Shown piece after piece: positions 51,878 to 60,455 of a stretch of 64,000 nucleotides of DNA (the stretch's first letter is position 1; every line of letters begins with the position of its first letter). Under the pieces are notes generated by a model that searched no databases, had not been told where the DNA came from, and saw only the letters and a list, made by a program, of their open reading frames with translations. Both the position numbers and the translations under genes were made by a program. This DNA comes from Litorimonas sp947503715 (GTDB lineage Bacteria; Pseudomonadota; Alphaproteobacteria; Caulobacterales; Maricaulaceae), in NCBI RefSeq assembly GCF_050271975.1, contig NZ_CP189850.1, positions 806,001-870,000 on the forward strand. The letters are read 5' to 3'.

Positions 51878-52576
51878 TTACCGCGAATAGCGACGTCGCC
51901 TGGCGCGACCTTTTTTCGGGCGTGTGAACATATCCAGCCCGCCATAGCGGAGCTGTCCGAGGATTTCCGCTGGATTGGGGAAGTCCTTCGTGGCTGACTT
52001 CACCTGCCATTTCAGTTTCTCGAACCCCATGACATTTTCGATTCTCGCGTCGAGAAAGGCGCGGGCTTTGGTCTTGTCCGGATCATTATCCGAGAGCCAG
52101 ACGGGGAGGGTCGCGCCGATAACGCCCGACAGAATGGTGCGTTTCGAATAATAATTCGCATCGGTCGACGTGTCGCCAATCGCGGTCCAGATTGTATCTG
52201 CGGCGCGCCAGATTTGCTGCAATCCTGTGCCCGCCATATCCGGCAGGATGAGGCGGGAGGACGCACGACGGGCGGCTTCCTCATGGGGACCGAGGGCTTC
52301 TAATCGGGCGAGGACGCCCTGCGTCACACGTTCCCGAATTTTGAGAGAAGCGAGATCCATCTCGCCAATGGCGGCTTCCGTTTGGACGTCCATTTTTGCG
52401 GCCCAATGGTCGAGGAGGCTGGCCACGCCTTTTTCGAAATAGAGGCCTTCTGCGCCGTCCGGCAGGCCGACATCCCGCACGGCCCGTTTCAGGGTCAGCG
52501 AGGTCCAGCCCTCAAAAGGCGCGATCTTCAGCGCTGCATCCAGGATCAGGTCGCGTTTATCATCGGTCATGCTCAT
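51878..52576 (-). CDS. COQ9 family protein (ubiquinone biosynthesis)
   Basis: A 232-residue protein; ATG 52576 has GGAG five bases upstream. COQ9 marks: RDLILDAALKIAPFEGWTSLTLKRAVRDVGLP, a TetR-like helical fold lacking DNA-binding residues, then IWRAADTIWTAIGDTSTDANYYSKRTILSGVIGATLPVWLSDNDPDKTKARAFLDARIENVMGFEKLK. COQ9 binds lipid intermediates for the COQ7 hydroxylation step. A very basic tail (RPKKGRARRRRYSR) ends it. No other ubiquinone genes are in the window. Confidence 0.93.
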   Translation of the reverse strand: MSMTDDKRDLILDAALKIAPFEGWTSLTLKRAVRDVGLPDGAEGLYFEKGVASLLDHWAAKMDVQTEAAIGEMDLASLKIRERVTQGVLARLEALGPHEEAARRASSRLILPDMAGTGLQQIWRAADTIWTAIGDTSTDANYYSKRTILSGVIGATLPVWLSDNDPDKTKARAFLDARIENVMGFEKLKWQVKSATKDFPNPAEILGQLRYGGLDMFTRPKKGRARRRRYSR

Positions 52577-52611
52577 AGGCTCCACATAGGGAGCTTACAC
52601 GCAAATGTCGA

Positions 52612-54096
52612 TTAGGCTTTGCGCCGCAGGACCGTGCGTTTGAACCAGTTCGTCACGACTTCCAAGCCCGCACCGGAGAGCAGGCCGAAGCGGAAGATGC
52701 GACTGGCCACCGAGATAACGATCACGCACCAAAGCGCGAGCCATGCCGTGGACAGCAGAAGCTGCCAGAGCGGCGGGTCGGAGGGCAGGCTGATAATCGC
52801 GGCAAAGGGTGCGGAGAAGGGAATGAAACTCGCAATCGTGATGAGCGGACTATCCGGATTATTCAGCCCGATTGGCACGACAATCAGCGCCGCCATCATG
52901 ACGAGCATGATGGGTGTCGTGAGCGTTTGCGCATCCTGCATGGAAGAGGACAGCGCTCCGAGGGCGATAAAGAATGCGCCGTAGAGGACATAGCCGAGGA
53001 TGAAGAATATAATCAGGAAGATAATCATCTTTGCCGAGAAGGCGGCGATTAATCCCTCTGCGATTTCTTTGTCCGGGCCAAAGAAAATAAAATAGAGTAC
53101 GCCCACTACCCCCATAATTAAATAGGGTGCCATTGCGGTCAGTGTCAGGGCCGCGACCCCGATTAACTTCCCGAAAATAATTTCTGCAAAACGGGTGGAG
53201 GCCAGCATCATTTCCAGTAATTTATTCAACTTCTCCTCCAGCATGGAGGTGAGCAACATATAGGAGCCCGCGAAAATATTGAGCCAGAGAAGGCCAGCAA
53301 GTGCGCCTGCCGCGAGGAATGGAATTTTATCCGTCATCGTGACTTGTTGGCCGCTGCCCTCTGTGTCTCCGCTTTTCGTGGGGTCGAATGTTTCAACTTC
53401 GGGGGCGCTTTTGCGGGCTGTGTCGAGGGCTTTTGCTTCCAAACCGCCGCTGGCCAGATAGTCGTTCTCGGCGAGGTCTTTGAAATATCCATTTACCAGA
53501 TTTTCGGCCTGCGTATTTGTGAATTTCGTCGTCCAATAGGCAATAACGGGTTCGCCCGTCTCGCCTGTTTTGATGGAGACTGCACCGGAAAGGGGCTGTT
53601 CTTTACCATCAATCATGAGCGTTTTTGTCTCGGATAACCACGGGGTTAAATCTTCGATCGTGTTCGCGGGTGCATCGACGAAAATCAGGTCACGTTCAAC
53701 GGGTTTGAGGCCACTTGCCAAACCCGGGCTGCGGTCATTTAGAAGATCAAGTGCGGCGTCTTTCCCGCGTGTGTCATAAGTGGTTTCGAGTTCCGTCCGA
53801 AAATCTTCGGGCAGGATTGTCGCCGCGGCTAAAATTGCGGCTCTTTCCCGCGCCTCATATCGCGCGTCCAAGCGCGCCAAAATCCCGGCTTCATGCTGCC
53901 CTGTTTCGTCAATGATCGTCTCGTAGCGCGGCGGGGAAATATCGAAATCCGAATTGCCCGCAAAGAATCCGATCACGCCGAATAGGATGGGCGTAACGAA
54001 GGACAGCCAGAAGCCCCAGGTTTTAACGTAACCGAGATAATCGCGTCTTGCGATCAGGAAGGTCCGGCGCAAATCGACTATAGGTAAAAAGCTCAT
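52612..54096 (-). CDS. ABC-2 type permease (NatB-like)
   Basis: A 494-residue membrane protein. After a short cytoplasmic start (TFLIARRDYLGYVKTWGFWLSFVTPILFGVIGFF) comes an extracytoplasmic domain of about 200 residues, then five to six C-terminal helices with the ABC-2 pattern (TSMLEEKLNKLLEMMLASTRFAEIIFGKLIGVAALTLTAM). LEEK.NK..E.....S is the typical NatB motif. It forms a transporter with the ATPase gene that overlaps its start by four bases. The natural substrate is unknown; Na+ or drug export is common for relatives. Confidence 0.92.
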   Translation of the reverse strand: MSFLPIVDLRRTFLIARRDYLGYVKTWGFWLSFVTPILFGVIGFFAGNSDFDISPPRYETIIDETGQHEAGILARLDARYEARERAAILAAATILPEDFRTELETTYDTRGKDAALDLLNDRSPGLASGLKPVERDLIFVDAPANTIEDLTPWLSETKTLMIDGKEQPLSGAVSIKTGETGEPVIAYWTTKFTNTQAENLVNGYFKDLAENDYLASGGLEAKALDTARKSAPEVETFDPTKSGDTEGSGQQVTMTDKIPFLAAGALAGLLWLNIFAGSYMLLTSMLEEKLNKLLEMMLASTRFAEIIFGKLIGVAALTLTAMAPYLIMGVVGVLYFIFFGPDKEIAEGLIAAFSAKMIIFLIIFFILGYVLYGAFFIALGALSSSMQDAQTLTTPIMLVMMAALIVVPIGLNNPDSPLITIASFIPFSAPFAAIISLPSDPPLWQLLLSTAWLALWCVIVISVASRIFRFGLLSGAGLEVVTNWFKRTVLRRKA

Positions 54097-55031
54097 AGCT
54101 CGCCCTCCAATTCCATGGTCTCCACGACGTCGCGTCCGACCAAGGCCACGAAGGCCTCATGCAGCGTGGCGCGGGCGGGCTCATATCGCGTCAGGCGGAG
54201 GCCGTCATTGACGGATTTCTCCAGAATATCATGCGCCTGTGCTTTGGGTTTCAACGTCAGGACAAGGCTGCCATCCGGTTTGGTCTCCACCGACTCAGAG
54301 AAGGGCGCGACGAATTCGGGCAGGGTCTCATCCTTTGAAGCCAAAACCACACGGCGCGGGGCTTGGGCGAGGGCTTCTTCCGTCGTGCCGTCAAAGACTT
54401 TTCGTCCCGCCGCCATCAGGATGATGCGGTCACAGAGCCGTTCCGCATGTTCCATGACATGGGTCGAGAAAATGATCGTCCGGTCGCGCGAGGCGATTTC
54501 GCGCACAATCCCCTCGAGGACTTGCTGATTGACGGGGTCGAGGCCGGAGAATGGCTCGTCCAGAATATGAAATTCAGGGTCATGGGCAATCGCAGCGAGG
54601 AGTTGGACCTTCTGCGCCATGCCCTTGGACATGTCCTTATTCTTCTTCCGCTTGGCTTCCGAGAGACCGTAGCGATCCAGCATCTCATCTGCGAGTTGGT
54701 AACTCTCGGCCTTCTTCATCCCATTCAGGCGCGCCATATGGGAAATCGAATCCCGCGCTGTTTGTTTCTTATAGAGGCCACGTTCTTCCGGCAGAAATCC
54801 AATCCGGCCAAAGGCGGCCTCGCCCGGCTCCTCGCCGAAGAGTTTGACCGACCCGATATCAGGTTTGATCAGGCCGAGCGCCATACGCAGGGTCGTCGTC
54901 TTCCCTGCACCATTCGGGCCGAGAAAGCCGATGATTTGGCCCGGTTCGACTGTGAATGACACATCCTCCACGGCGGGTTTTCCGCCAAAGGATTTTGACA
55001 CATTTTGGAGCGAGAGCGGTGAGGTTTTCAT
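54093..55031 (-). CDS. ABC transporter ATP-binding protein (NatA-like)
   Basis: A 312-residue ATPase: Walker A GPNGAGKTTT, Q-loop GFLPEERGLYKKQ, a degenerate signature DMSKGMAQKVQLLAAI (SKGM instead of SGGQ), Walker B FHILDEPFSGLDP, and STHVMEHAERLCD. The C-terminal 90 residues include a DUF4162-like tail (RYEPARATLHEAFVALVG). It pairs with the ABC-2 permease in an overlapping operon, where ATPase and permease are translated together. Confidence 0.93.
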   Translation of the reverse strand: MKTSPLSLQNVSKSFGGKPAVEDVSFTVEPGQIIGFLGPNGAGKTTTLRMALGLIKPDIGSVKLFGEEPGEAAFGRIGFLPEERGLYKKQTARDSISHMARLNGMKKAESYQLADEMLDRYGLSEAKRKKNKDMSKGMAQKVQLLAAIAHDPEFHILDEPFSGLDPVNQQVLEGIVREIASRDRTIIFSTHVMEHAERLCDRIILMAAGRKVFDGTTEEALAQAPRRVVLASKDETLPEFVAPFSESVETKPDGSLVLTLKPKAQAHDILEKSVNDGLRLTRYEPARATLHEAFVALVGRDVVETMELEGEL

Positions 55032-55067
55032 AAGCCTGCCTATCGCAGAGAATGTGCGAAGAACAGG

Positions 55068-55856
55068 TTAATCCGCCTCTAGCTTTGCTAGCGTCGTTAG
55101 AACAATTTCACGTCCACCCATTAACCAGCCATTATGGTGTTCCCCGTTTTCCAGAATATGCGCGGTTTTTGGCCCGCTATAGCCGTCATAAAGCGATTGT
55201 CCTGAGGTGAGCGGAATGACCCTGTCATGCGTCCCATGTATCCAAATGAGGGGCATATCCAAGTTTCCCAAAGCTAAGTCAGACCGATAGGTATCTTTCA
55301 TCAAAATTCCGACGGGAAGAAACCACATTGATTGTTTTGCAATCGCCTGGGTAGACTGAAAGGGTGCGTCCAAAATGAGGAGACCCGGCTGTTGGTTGGC
55401 TGCGACCTGTGTTGCAACGCCGCTGCCCAACGATGTCCCGTAGAACACGATGCGGTCCGGCGAAATGCTTTGCGCCAGCACCCAATCATGTTGTGCGATG
55501 GCGGAGGCGACGAGAGTCCTCTGCGTCGGCTTGCCCGCATTGCCGGGATAGCCCGGATATCCGATGGACATCACGCCATAGCCTTGCGCGTGAAGATCGC
55601 GAAAGATCGCCATATTGCTGTCTATCGCAGAAGCATTGCCGTGGAAGACGAGGATGACGGGCGCGGTATCCCGTGCGGGTGCGACCCACCAAGCCATGCT
55701 GCCATCCGCCGCCTCTATCTCGACCATCCAATCAGGCGGCGGATTATAGAATTCCGGCGGAAAATAGAGCAGGCTCCGTTGAAAAATATAGGCCAGCAGC
55801 AGAAGGATGAGGTAAGCGGCCAGCGCGATAAGAAGAAGGCGTTGTATCCAGATCAT
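55068..55856 (-). CDS. Membrane-anchored alpha/beta hydrolase (BEM46/ABHD13-like)
   Basis: A 262-residue protein from ATG 55856, where a signal anchor starts (MIWIQRLLLIALAAYLILLLLAYIF); the longer frame to 56000 crosses the divergent gene. It then reads RSLLYFPPEFYNPPPDWMVEI, VFHGNASAIDSNM, YGVMSIGYPGYPGNAGKPTQ, the nucleophile GTSLGSGVA, IHGTHDRVIPL and the His in GEHHNGW. This is the 'FrsA-like, BEM46' serine hydrolase group of unknown substrate, facing the periplasm. Only 63 bases separate its start from the divergent beta-lactamase-like gene. Confidence 0.9.
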   Translation of the reverse strand: MIWIQRLLLIALAAYLILLLLAYIFQRSLLYFPPEFYNPPPDWMVEIEAADGSMAWWVAPARDTAPVILVFHGNASAIDSNMAIFRDLHAQGYGVMSIGYPGYPGNAGKPTQRTLVASAIAQHDWVLAQSISPDRIVFYGTSLGSGVATQVAANQQPGLLILDAPFQSTQAIAKQSMWFLPVGILMKDTYRSDLALGNLDMPLIWIHGTHDRVIPLTSGQSLYDGYSGPKTAHILENGEHHNGWLMGGREIVLTTLAKLEAD

Positions 55857-55919
55857 ACCGAGGTGATGCCGCGTGGCTTCGCCCTTGTCAAAGCTGTGGC
55901 TTCGCCCCACAAGACAGAC

Positions 55920-57197
55920 ATGAAACATATTCAAACACTCCTTCTGTCCACCGTTCTTATAGGTGGCTCCGCCGCCTGTTCGCCGACCTCTATCGCGCAA
56001 GCGCCGCCTCTCGCCCCGGCATTCGACACGGCGGCCATGGACGCCATGTTGTCCGAGGCCGTGGAAAGCGGTGAAGTGATCGGCGTGCAGGCGCTCGTCT
56101 TTGATGAGGGGCAGACTGTTTATCGCGGCATGTATGGTCTCGGCGACCGAGAGCGGAATGTTCCCGTTGCGGAAGATACGGTCTACCGCGTTTATTCCAT
56201 GACCAAGCCCATGACCGCGGCCCTCATCATGGACTTAATAGAAGAGGGAAAGCTGAACCTATCCGACCCCGCGTCAAAATATGTGCCGCAACTCGCTAAT
56301 ATGAAAGTGGCGAGCCTGGACGCGAACGGGGTCCCGCAATATGCGGACCAAGCCCGCCCCATGACGATTGAGGATCTCCTCCTACACCGCGCGGGATTGG
56401 CCTATGGCATTTTTGGCGTCGGCCCGATTGAGCAAGCCTATCAAAAGGCCGGATTATTTAACTCCAAGGAAACCGTCGCAGACCAGATGGATAAGCTCGG
56501 GGCCTTACCCCTCCTCGGGCAACCGGGGGAACAATGGTTTTATTCCTTCTCCATCGACGTCCTCGGAGTCATCGCGGAAATCGTCACAGAGCAGACATTG
56601 GGTGAGGCGTTGCAAGCGCGTTTCCTCGGTCCACTGGGTATGACGGAAACATCTTTCCAAGTCCGACCTGACCAAAAGCCGCGCTTTGTGTCTAATTATC
56701 TCCTGCAGGAAGATGGCAGTTATATCCTCGCCGATGATGGCCAAACATCTGACTATACGACGGGCCATAAATATGAATCCGGTGGCGGAGGCCTCGTTTC
56801 GACCACGGATGATTGGCTGAAATTCGCACGGATGTTGCTGAATGAGGGCGAGTATGAAGGCACGCGCATTCTGGAGCCCGAAACCGTGCGTCTCATGATG
56901 CAGGACCATGTTGGCTCTGACACGCCCTACCTCCTGCCGTGGTTGGGCGGCGAAACGGGCGCGGGCTTCGGCTATGGCGGGTCTGTACAAATGACGACAA
57001 CGCCGGAACAGGAAGCGGAACGTGGACGCTATCCCGGCCAATTTGGTTGGGGCGGTGCCGCCCGCACAAATTTCTGGATCGACCCTGAAAACGACGCCAT
57101 CGGCATCATCATGCTACAATTTTTCGGCGGAGATGATCCGGAGATACATGACCGCTTTCAGGCGATGGCCTTGGAAGAGACAAGGGATGACCGCTAG
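55920..57197 (+). CDS. Beta-lactamase-family serine hydrolase (class C-like), exported
   Basis: A 425-residue protein from ATG 55920; the open frame from 55332 crosses the divergent hydrolase. The signal MKHIQTLLLSTVLIGGSAAC resembles a lipoprotein signal (Cys20) but with an unusual Ser at -3, so lipidation is not certain. Serine beta-lactamase/esterase motifs are SMTK in RVYSMTKPMTAALI, YSFS as the second motif and HRAGLAYG. Its real substrate may be an ester or a D-amino-acid peptide rather than an antibiotic. It precedes the carotenoid-oxygenase gene by 68 bases. Confidence 0.9.
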   Translation: MKHIQTLLLSTVLIGGSAACSPTSIAQAPPLAPAFDTAAMDAMLSEAVESGEVIGVQALVFDEGQTVYRGMYGLGDRERNVPVAEDTVYRVYSMTKPMTAALIMDLIEEGKLNLSDPASKYVPQLANMKVASLDANGVPQYADQARPMTIEDLLLHRAGLAYGIFGVGPIEQAYQKAGLFNSKETVADQMDKLGALPLLGQPGEQWFYSFSIDVLGVIAEIVTEQTLGEALQARFLGPLGMTETSFQVRPDQKPRFVSNYLLQEDGSYILADDGQTSDYTTGHKYESGGGGLVSTTDDWLKFARMLLNEGEYEGTRILEPETVRLMMQDHVGSDTPYLLPWLGGETGAGFGYGGSVQMTTTPEQEAERGRYPGQFGWGGAARTNFWIDPENDAIGIIMLQFFGGDDPEIHDRFQAMALEETRDDR

Positions 57198-57265
57198 GCT
57201 TTGCATTTCTATGATGCGACTGTAAACCCTGTATAATTAAACTTCTCAACCTATTGGAACGTCAA

Positions 57266-58732
57266 ATGGGTAAGCTTGTAAACACTGTTAAGGCGACGCT
57301 TTCTCCGTCGGACCATCCTTATCTAAACGGTGCGTGGACGCCGAATTTTGAGGAATATGATGATAATGCGATGGAAGTCATCGGGACGATTCCTGACGAC
57401 ATTGACGGCATTTATATTCGGAATACTGAAAACCCGGTTCACGATGCGATTGGCCGATATCATCCCTTTGATGGCGACGGTATGTTGCACATGATGCGTC
57501 TGTCCAATGGTCAGGCTGAATATAAAAACCGGTTCATCCGGACACGCGGGTTTGAAGCGGAACAAGAAGCCAATCGATCTCTCTGGATTGGCTGTATGGG
57601 CCGGCCGGATAAGTCTGAGCGACCCGGTCGGTGTGCCCATCCCTATATCAAGGATAGTTCGTCGACCGATGTCATTGTACATGCCGGTCAAATTCTCTCG
57701 ACATTCTGGCAATGCGGCGAGGGCTATCGCTTGGACCCTGAAACGCTCGAAACTTTGGGCATAGAAGGCTGGACGCCGATTGACGGGATTTCCGCCCATC
57801 CAAAGCTGGACCCGCATACGGGCGAGCTGTTATTTTTTAATTATTCAACCCATGCGCCCTTCATGCATTACGGCGTTGTGGGGGCGGATAATAAATTAAA
57901 ACACTATATTCCCGTGGACCTACCCGGTCCGCGCCTGCCGCATGATATGGCGTTTTCGAAAAACTATTCGATCCTGAATGACTTCCCGCAATTCTGGCCG
58001 GAAGCCATGATCGAACAGAATTTCTACATCCCCGTTTATGACGGCACAATGAAATCCCGCTTTGCCGTAGTGCCCCGTTACGGGTCGTCCGAAGAGGTAC
58101 AGTGGTTCGAAGCAGACTCAACCTATGTCCTACATTTCATGAATGCCTATGAAGAGGGCGACGAAGTCATCATGGACGGATATTTCCAAGATAACCCACG
58201 TCCCGATGCATTGGAACATATGCCGGATAAATATAAGGTTATGGGCTCGAATGTCGATTTGCATTCCTTGCAAACCCACCTCCACCGCTGGCGTTTCAAC
58301 CTGAAAACGGGCGAGACGATTGAAGAGCGTCTCTTCGATGATGAGATCGTTGAATTTGGAACTATCAATCCAAAAGTGGCCGGTGAAAAACATCGCTATA
58401 TTTACAGTGTGCTGGGCGAGGATGGCTGGTTCCTCTTTACGGGATTGCTTAAACACGATTTGGAGACCGGTGAAACACAGCACTATGATTTCGGTCCCAA
58501 CCGCTTTGGCTCAGAAGCACCCTTCATCCCGCGTCAGGGTGCCACGTCAGAGGATGATGGTTATATCATCAGCTTCATCACAGACATGACCTTAAATAGA
58601 TCCGAATGCGTGATTTTGGACGCTAAGGATTTAGAGGCCGGACCCCTTTGCCAGATCATTCTGCCACACCGCATTTGCAGCGGCACACATGCCGTTTGGG
58701 CGGATGCGAGTGAATTAAAGGCGACCGCATAA
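57266..58732 (+). CDS. Carotenoid oxygenase family protein
   Basis: A 488-residue iron(II) dioxygenase of the retinal pigment/lignostilbene family. ATG 57266 has GGAA close upstream; a TTG at 57254 is less likely. Four iron His appear in GISAHPKLDPHTGELLFF, GPRLPHDMAFSKNYSI, YVLHFMNAYEEGDEV and the C-terminal CSGTHAVWA. PFDGDGMLHMMRLSNGQAEYKNRFIRT is a family start. The length and N-terminus are like lignostilbene or stilbene cleaving enzymes. It is translated together with the next thiolase gene (TAATG). Confidence 0.93.
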   Translation: MGKLVNTVKATLSPSDHPYLNGAWTPNFEEYDDNAMEVIGTIPDDIDGIYIRNTENPVHDAIGRYHPFDGDGMLHMMRLSNGQAEYKNRFIRTRGFEAEQEANRSLWIGCMGRPDKSERPGRCAHPYIKDSSSTDVIVHAGQILSTFWQCGEGYRLDPETLETLGIEGWTPIDGISAHPKLDPHTGELLFFNYSTHAPFMHYGVVGADNKLKHYIPVDLPGPRLPHDMAFSKNYSILNDFPQFWPEAMIEQNFYIPVYDGTMKSRFAVVPRYGSSEEVQWFEADSTYVLHFMNAYEEGDEVIMDGYFQDNPRPDALEHMPDKYKVMGSNVDLHSLQTHLHRWRFNLKTGETIEERLFDDEIVEFGTINPKVAGEKHRYIYSVLGEDGWFLFTGLLKHDLETGETQHYDFGPNRFGSEAPFIPRQGATSEDDGYIISFITDMTLNRSECVILDAKDLEAGPLCQIILPHRICSGTHAVWADASELKATA

Positions 58733-59973
58733 TGGCAGGGGATATCTATATTCTCGGCGGCCATCAGACTGATTTTTCGGTCAATTGGGCGCGGCAGGAG
58801 AAGACATTATTCGACATGTTTTCCGAGGCGGTTTTGAAAGGGTTGGAGACAAGCAAACTGGACGCGAAAGATGTCCAAGTCGGCCATGTCGGTAATTTTG
58901 TGGCGGAGCTTTTCACGGGTCAAGGCATGCTGGGCGGGTTTTTCGGTCATGTTCATCCGGACTTTTCCGGCATGCCGTCCTCCCGCCACGAAGGGGCCTG
59001 CGCGTCCGGTTCGCTGGCTATCCTCGGCGCGATGACGGATTTGGAAAGCGGGCGTTACGATTTGGCCTGTGTTGCGGGTATAGAATTAATGCGCAATGTG
59101 CCGGGAAAAATTGCGGCGAATAATTTAGGCGCGGCGATCTGGGTCGGGGAAGAAGCGCAAGATGCGTCCTATATCTGGCCGGCCATGTTCTCCGATCTCG
59201 CGGAAGAGTATGATCAACGCTATGGTTTGAAATATGATCATCTAGCCGAAATTTCGAAAATTAATTTTGCCAATGCGCGGCGTAATCCCAATGCGCAGGG
59301 ACGGACATGGACATTTGAAGCCGAGAGTTTCACGGCCAATGATGAGTATAATCCCGTCATCGAAGGTTGGATGCGTCGCCAGGATTGCGGTCAAGTTTCT
59401 GACGGGGCGGCGGTTGTTTTTCTGGCGACGGAAACACGCGCGCAAGCCTATGCGGATACACACGGTATCGCACTTGAGACACTGCCGCGTATTCGCGGCT
59501 GGGGCCATACGACCGCGCCAATGTTGATGACGACGAAGCTGCAGGAAAGCGCGGCGCGAGAAGACGGGCAGGGTTACATGCTCCCTTGGACGCGCAAAGC
59601 CATTACGGACGCTTATCGCCGTGCGGGAATTTCCGGGCCGGATGATTTGGACGTGATCGAAACGCATGATTGTTTTTCCATCACAGAATATATGGCCATT
59701 GAACATTTTGGCCTCACGGCACCGGGTGAGGCGTGGAAAGCCATTGAAACGGGCCGTATCGGTTTTGACGGCGACCTGCCTGTCAATCCATCTGGCGGAT
59801 TGATCGGTATGGGCCACCCCGTCGGCGCCACAGGTGTGCGCATGTTGTTAGATGCTGCCAAGCAAGCAACAGGCCGCGCCGGAGACTATCAAGTCGACGG
59901 CGCAAAGACCGTCGGGACTTTTAATGTCGGCGGCTCGGGTACGACAAATTGTTCCTTTGTCGTTGGTCTATAG
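58732..59973 (+). CDS. Thiolase-family protein (SCP-x/lipid-transfer type)
   Basis: A 413-residue acetyl-CoA acetyltransferase-like protein. The nucleophile Cys lies in SSRHEGACASGSLAILGAM, the His in VIETHDCFSITEYMAIEH and the second in GGLIGMGHPVGATG. The insertion and spacing are of the SCP-x/'lipid-transfer' thiolase group, which cleaves branched or ring-derived 3-ketoacyl-CoA. Its start overlaps the stop of the carotenoid oxygenase by one base (TAATG), so the two enzymes probably serve one pathway. Confidence 0.93.
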   Translation: MAGDIYILGGHQTDFSVNWARQEKTLFDMFSEAVLKGLETSKLDAKDVQVGHVGNFVAELFTGQGMLGGFFGHVHPDFSGMPSSRHEGACASGSLAILGAMTDLESGRYDLACVAGIELMRNVPGKIAANNLGAAIWVGEEAQDASYIWPAMFSDLAEEYDQRYGLKYDHLAEISKINFANARRNPNAQGRTWTFEAESFTANDEYNPVIEGWMRRQDCGQVSDGAAVVFLATETRAQAYADTHGIALETLPRIRGWGHTTAPMLMTTKLQESAAREDGQGYMLPWTRKAITDAYRRAGISGPDDLDVIETHDCFSITEYMAIEHFGLTAPGEAWKAIETGRIGFDGDLPVNPSGGLIGMGHPVGATGVRMLLDAAKQATGRAGDYQVDGAKTVGTFNVGGSGTTNCSFVVGL

Positions 59974-60047
59974 GGTGGTGCGGCTGTGAATGGATAATCC
60001 ATCACCGCTTTCATACGATGATGTCAGAGGGCGGCGCGGGAGTATCC

Positions 60048-60446
60048 TTAACCTCCGACAAGCGGCGTGAGCTTTAAGAACGTAATGCTCATATCCGGTA
60101 AAAGCGAAATTCTCTGTTCCAAACTTTCCGCTTGAACATCATTGATAAGAAGAATGTAACCGTTCGCAGTAAAGGCTTTTAGGGCTGTCTCAATTTGTTG
60201 GCCTGAATCAATTTTCCTGCGTGTCTTCATCGCATAACTATTCAGAACTTTTTCCGTTCCAGTGGGTTGAATGAGACCTGCAAAGCGGTCCTGTTTTTTT
60301 CGGTTATAAGCGTCGACTTCATAACGGACACGTTCGCGGATAATATCTGCAACACTGACGTCAGCCGTTAAAAACTCCAGTGCAAATTGGTTTAGGGTTT
60401 CGCCGCCCATGGTTTCATCTCGGATTATAACGTTTTGAAAACCCAT
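60048..60446 (-). CDS. Putative ubiquitin/MoaD-like beta-grasp protein ending in Gly-Gly, partner of the DUF4132 gene
   Basis: A 132-residue protein. Residues 5-45 look like the first hairpin and helix of a beta-grasp fold (NVIIRDETMGG, then FALEFLTADVSVADIIRERV, compare ITLEVEPSDTIENVKAKI in ubiquitin). An insertion rich in polar residues follows (about 48-95). The end reads GYILLINDVQAESLEQRIS and SITFLKLTPLVGG. The free GG tail after a hydrophobic strand is as in MoaD and ThiS (FPPVAGG). An AGGAG site overlaps the stop of the DUF4132 gene, so the two are coupled. The Ubl call is inference. Confidence 0.55.
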   Translation of the reverse strand: MGFQNVIIRDETMGGETLNQFALEFLTADVSVADIIRERVRYEVDAYNRKKQDRFAGLIQPTGTEKVLNSYAMKTRRKIDSGQQIETALKAFTANGYILLINDVQAESLEQRISLLPDMSITFLKLTPLVGG

Positions 60447-60455
60447 CTTAGACTC

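Noticed and set aside
54363..54959. A 198-codon plus-strand frame opposite the NatA-like ATPase
   Set aside because: It covers the conserved ATP-binding motifs on the other strand and has no independent evidence.
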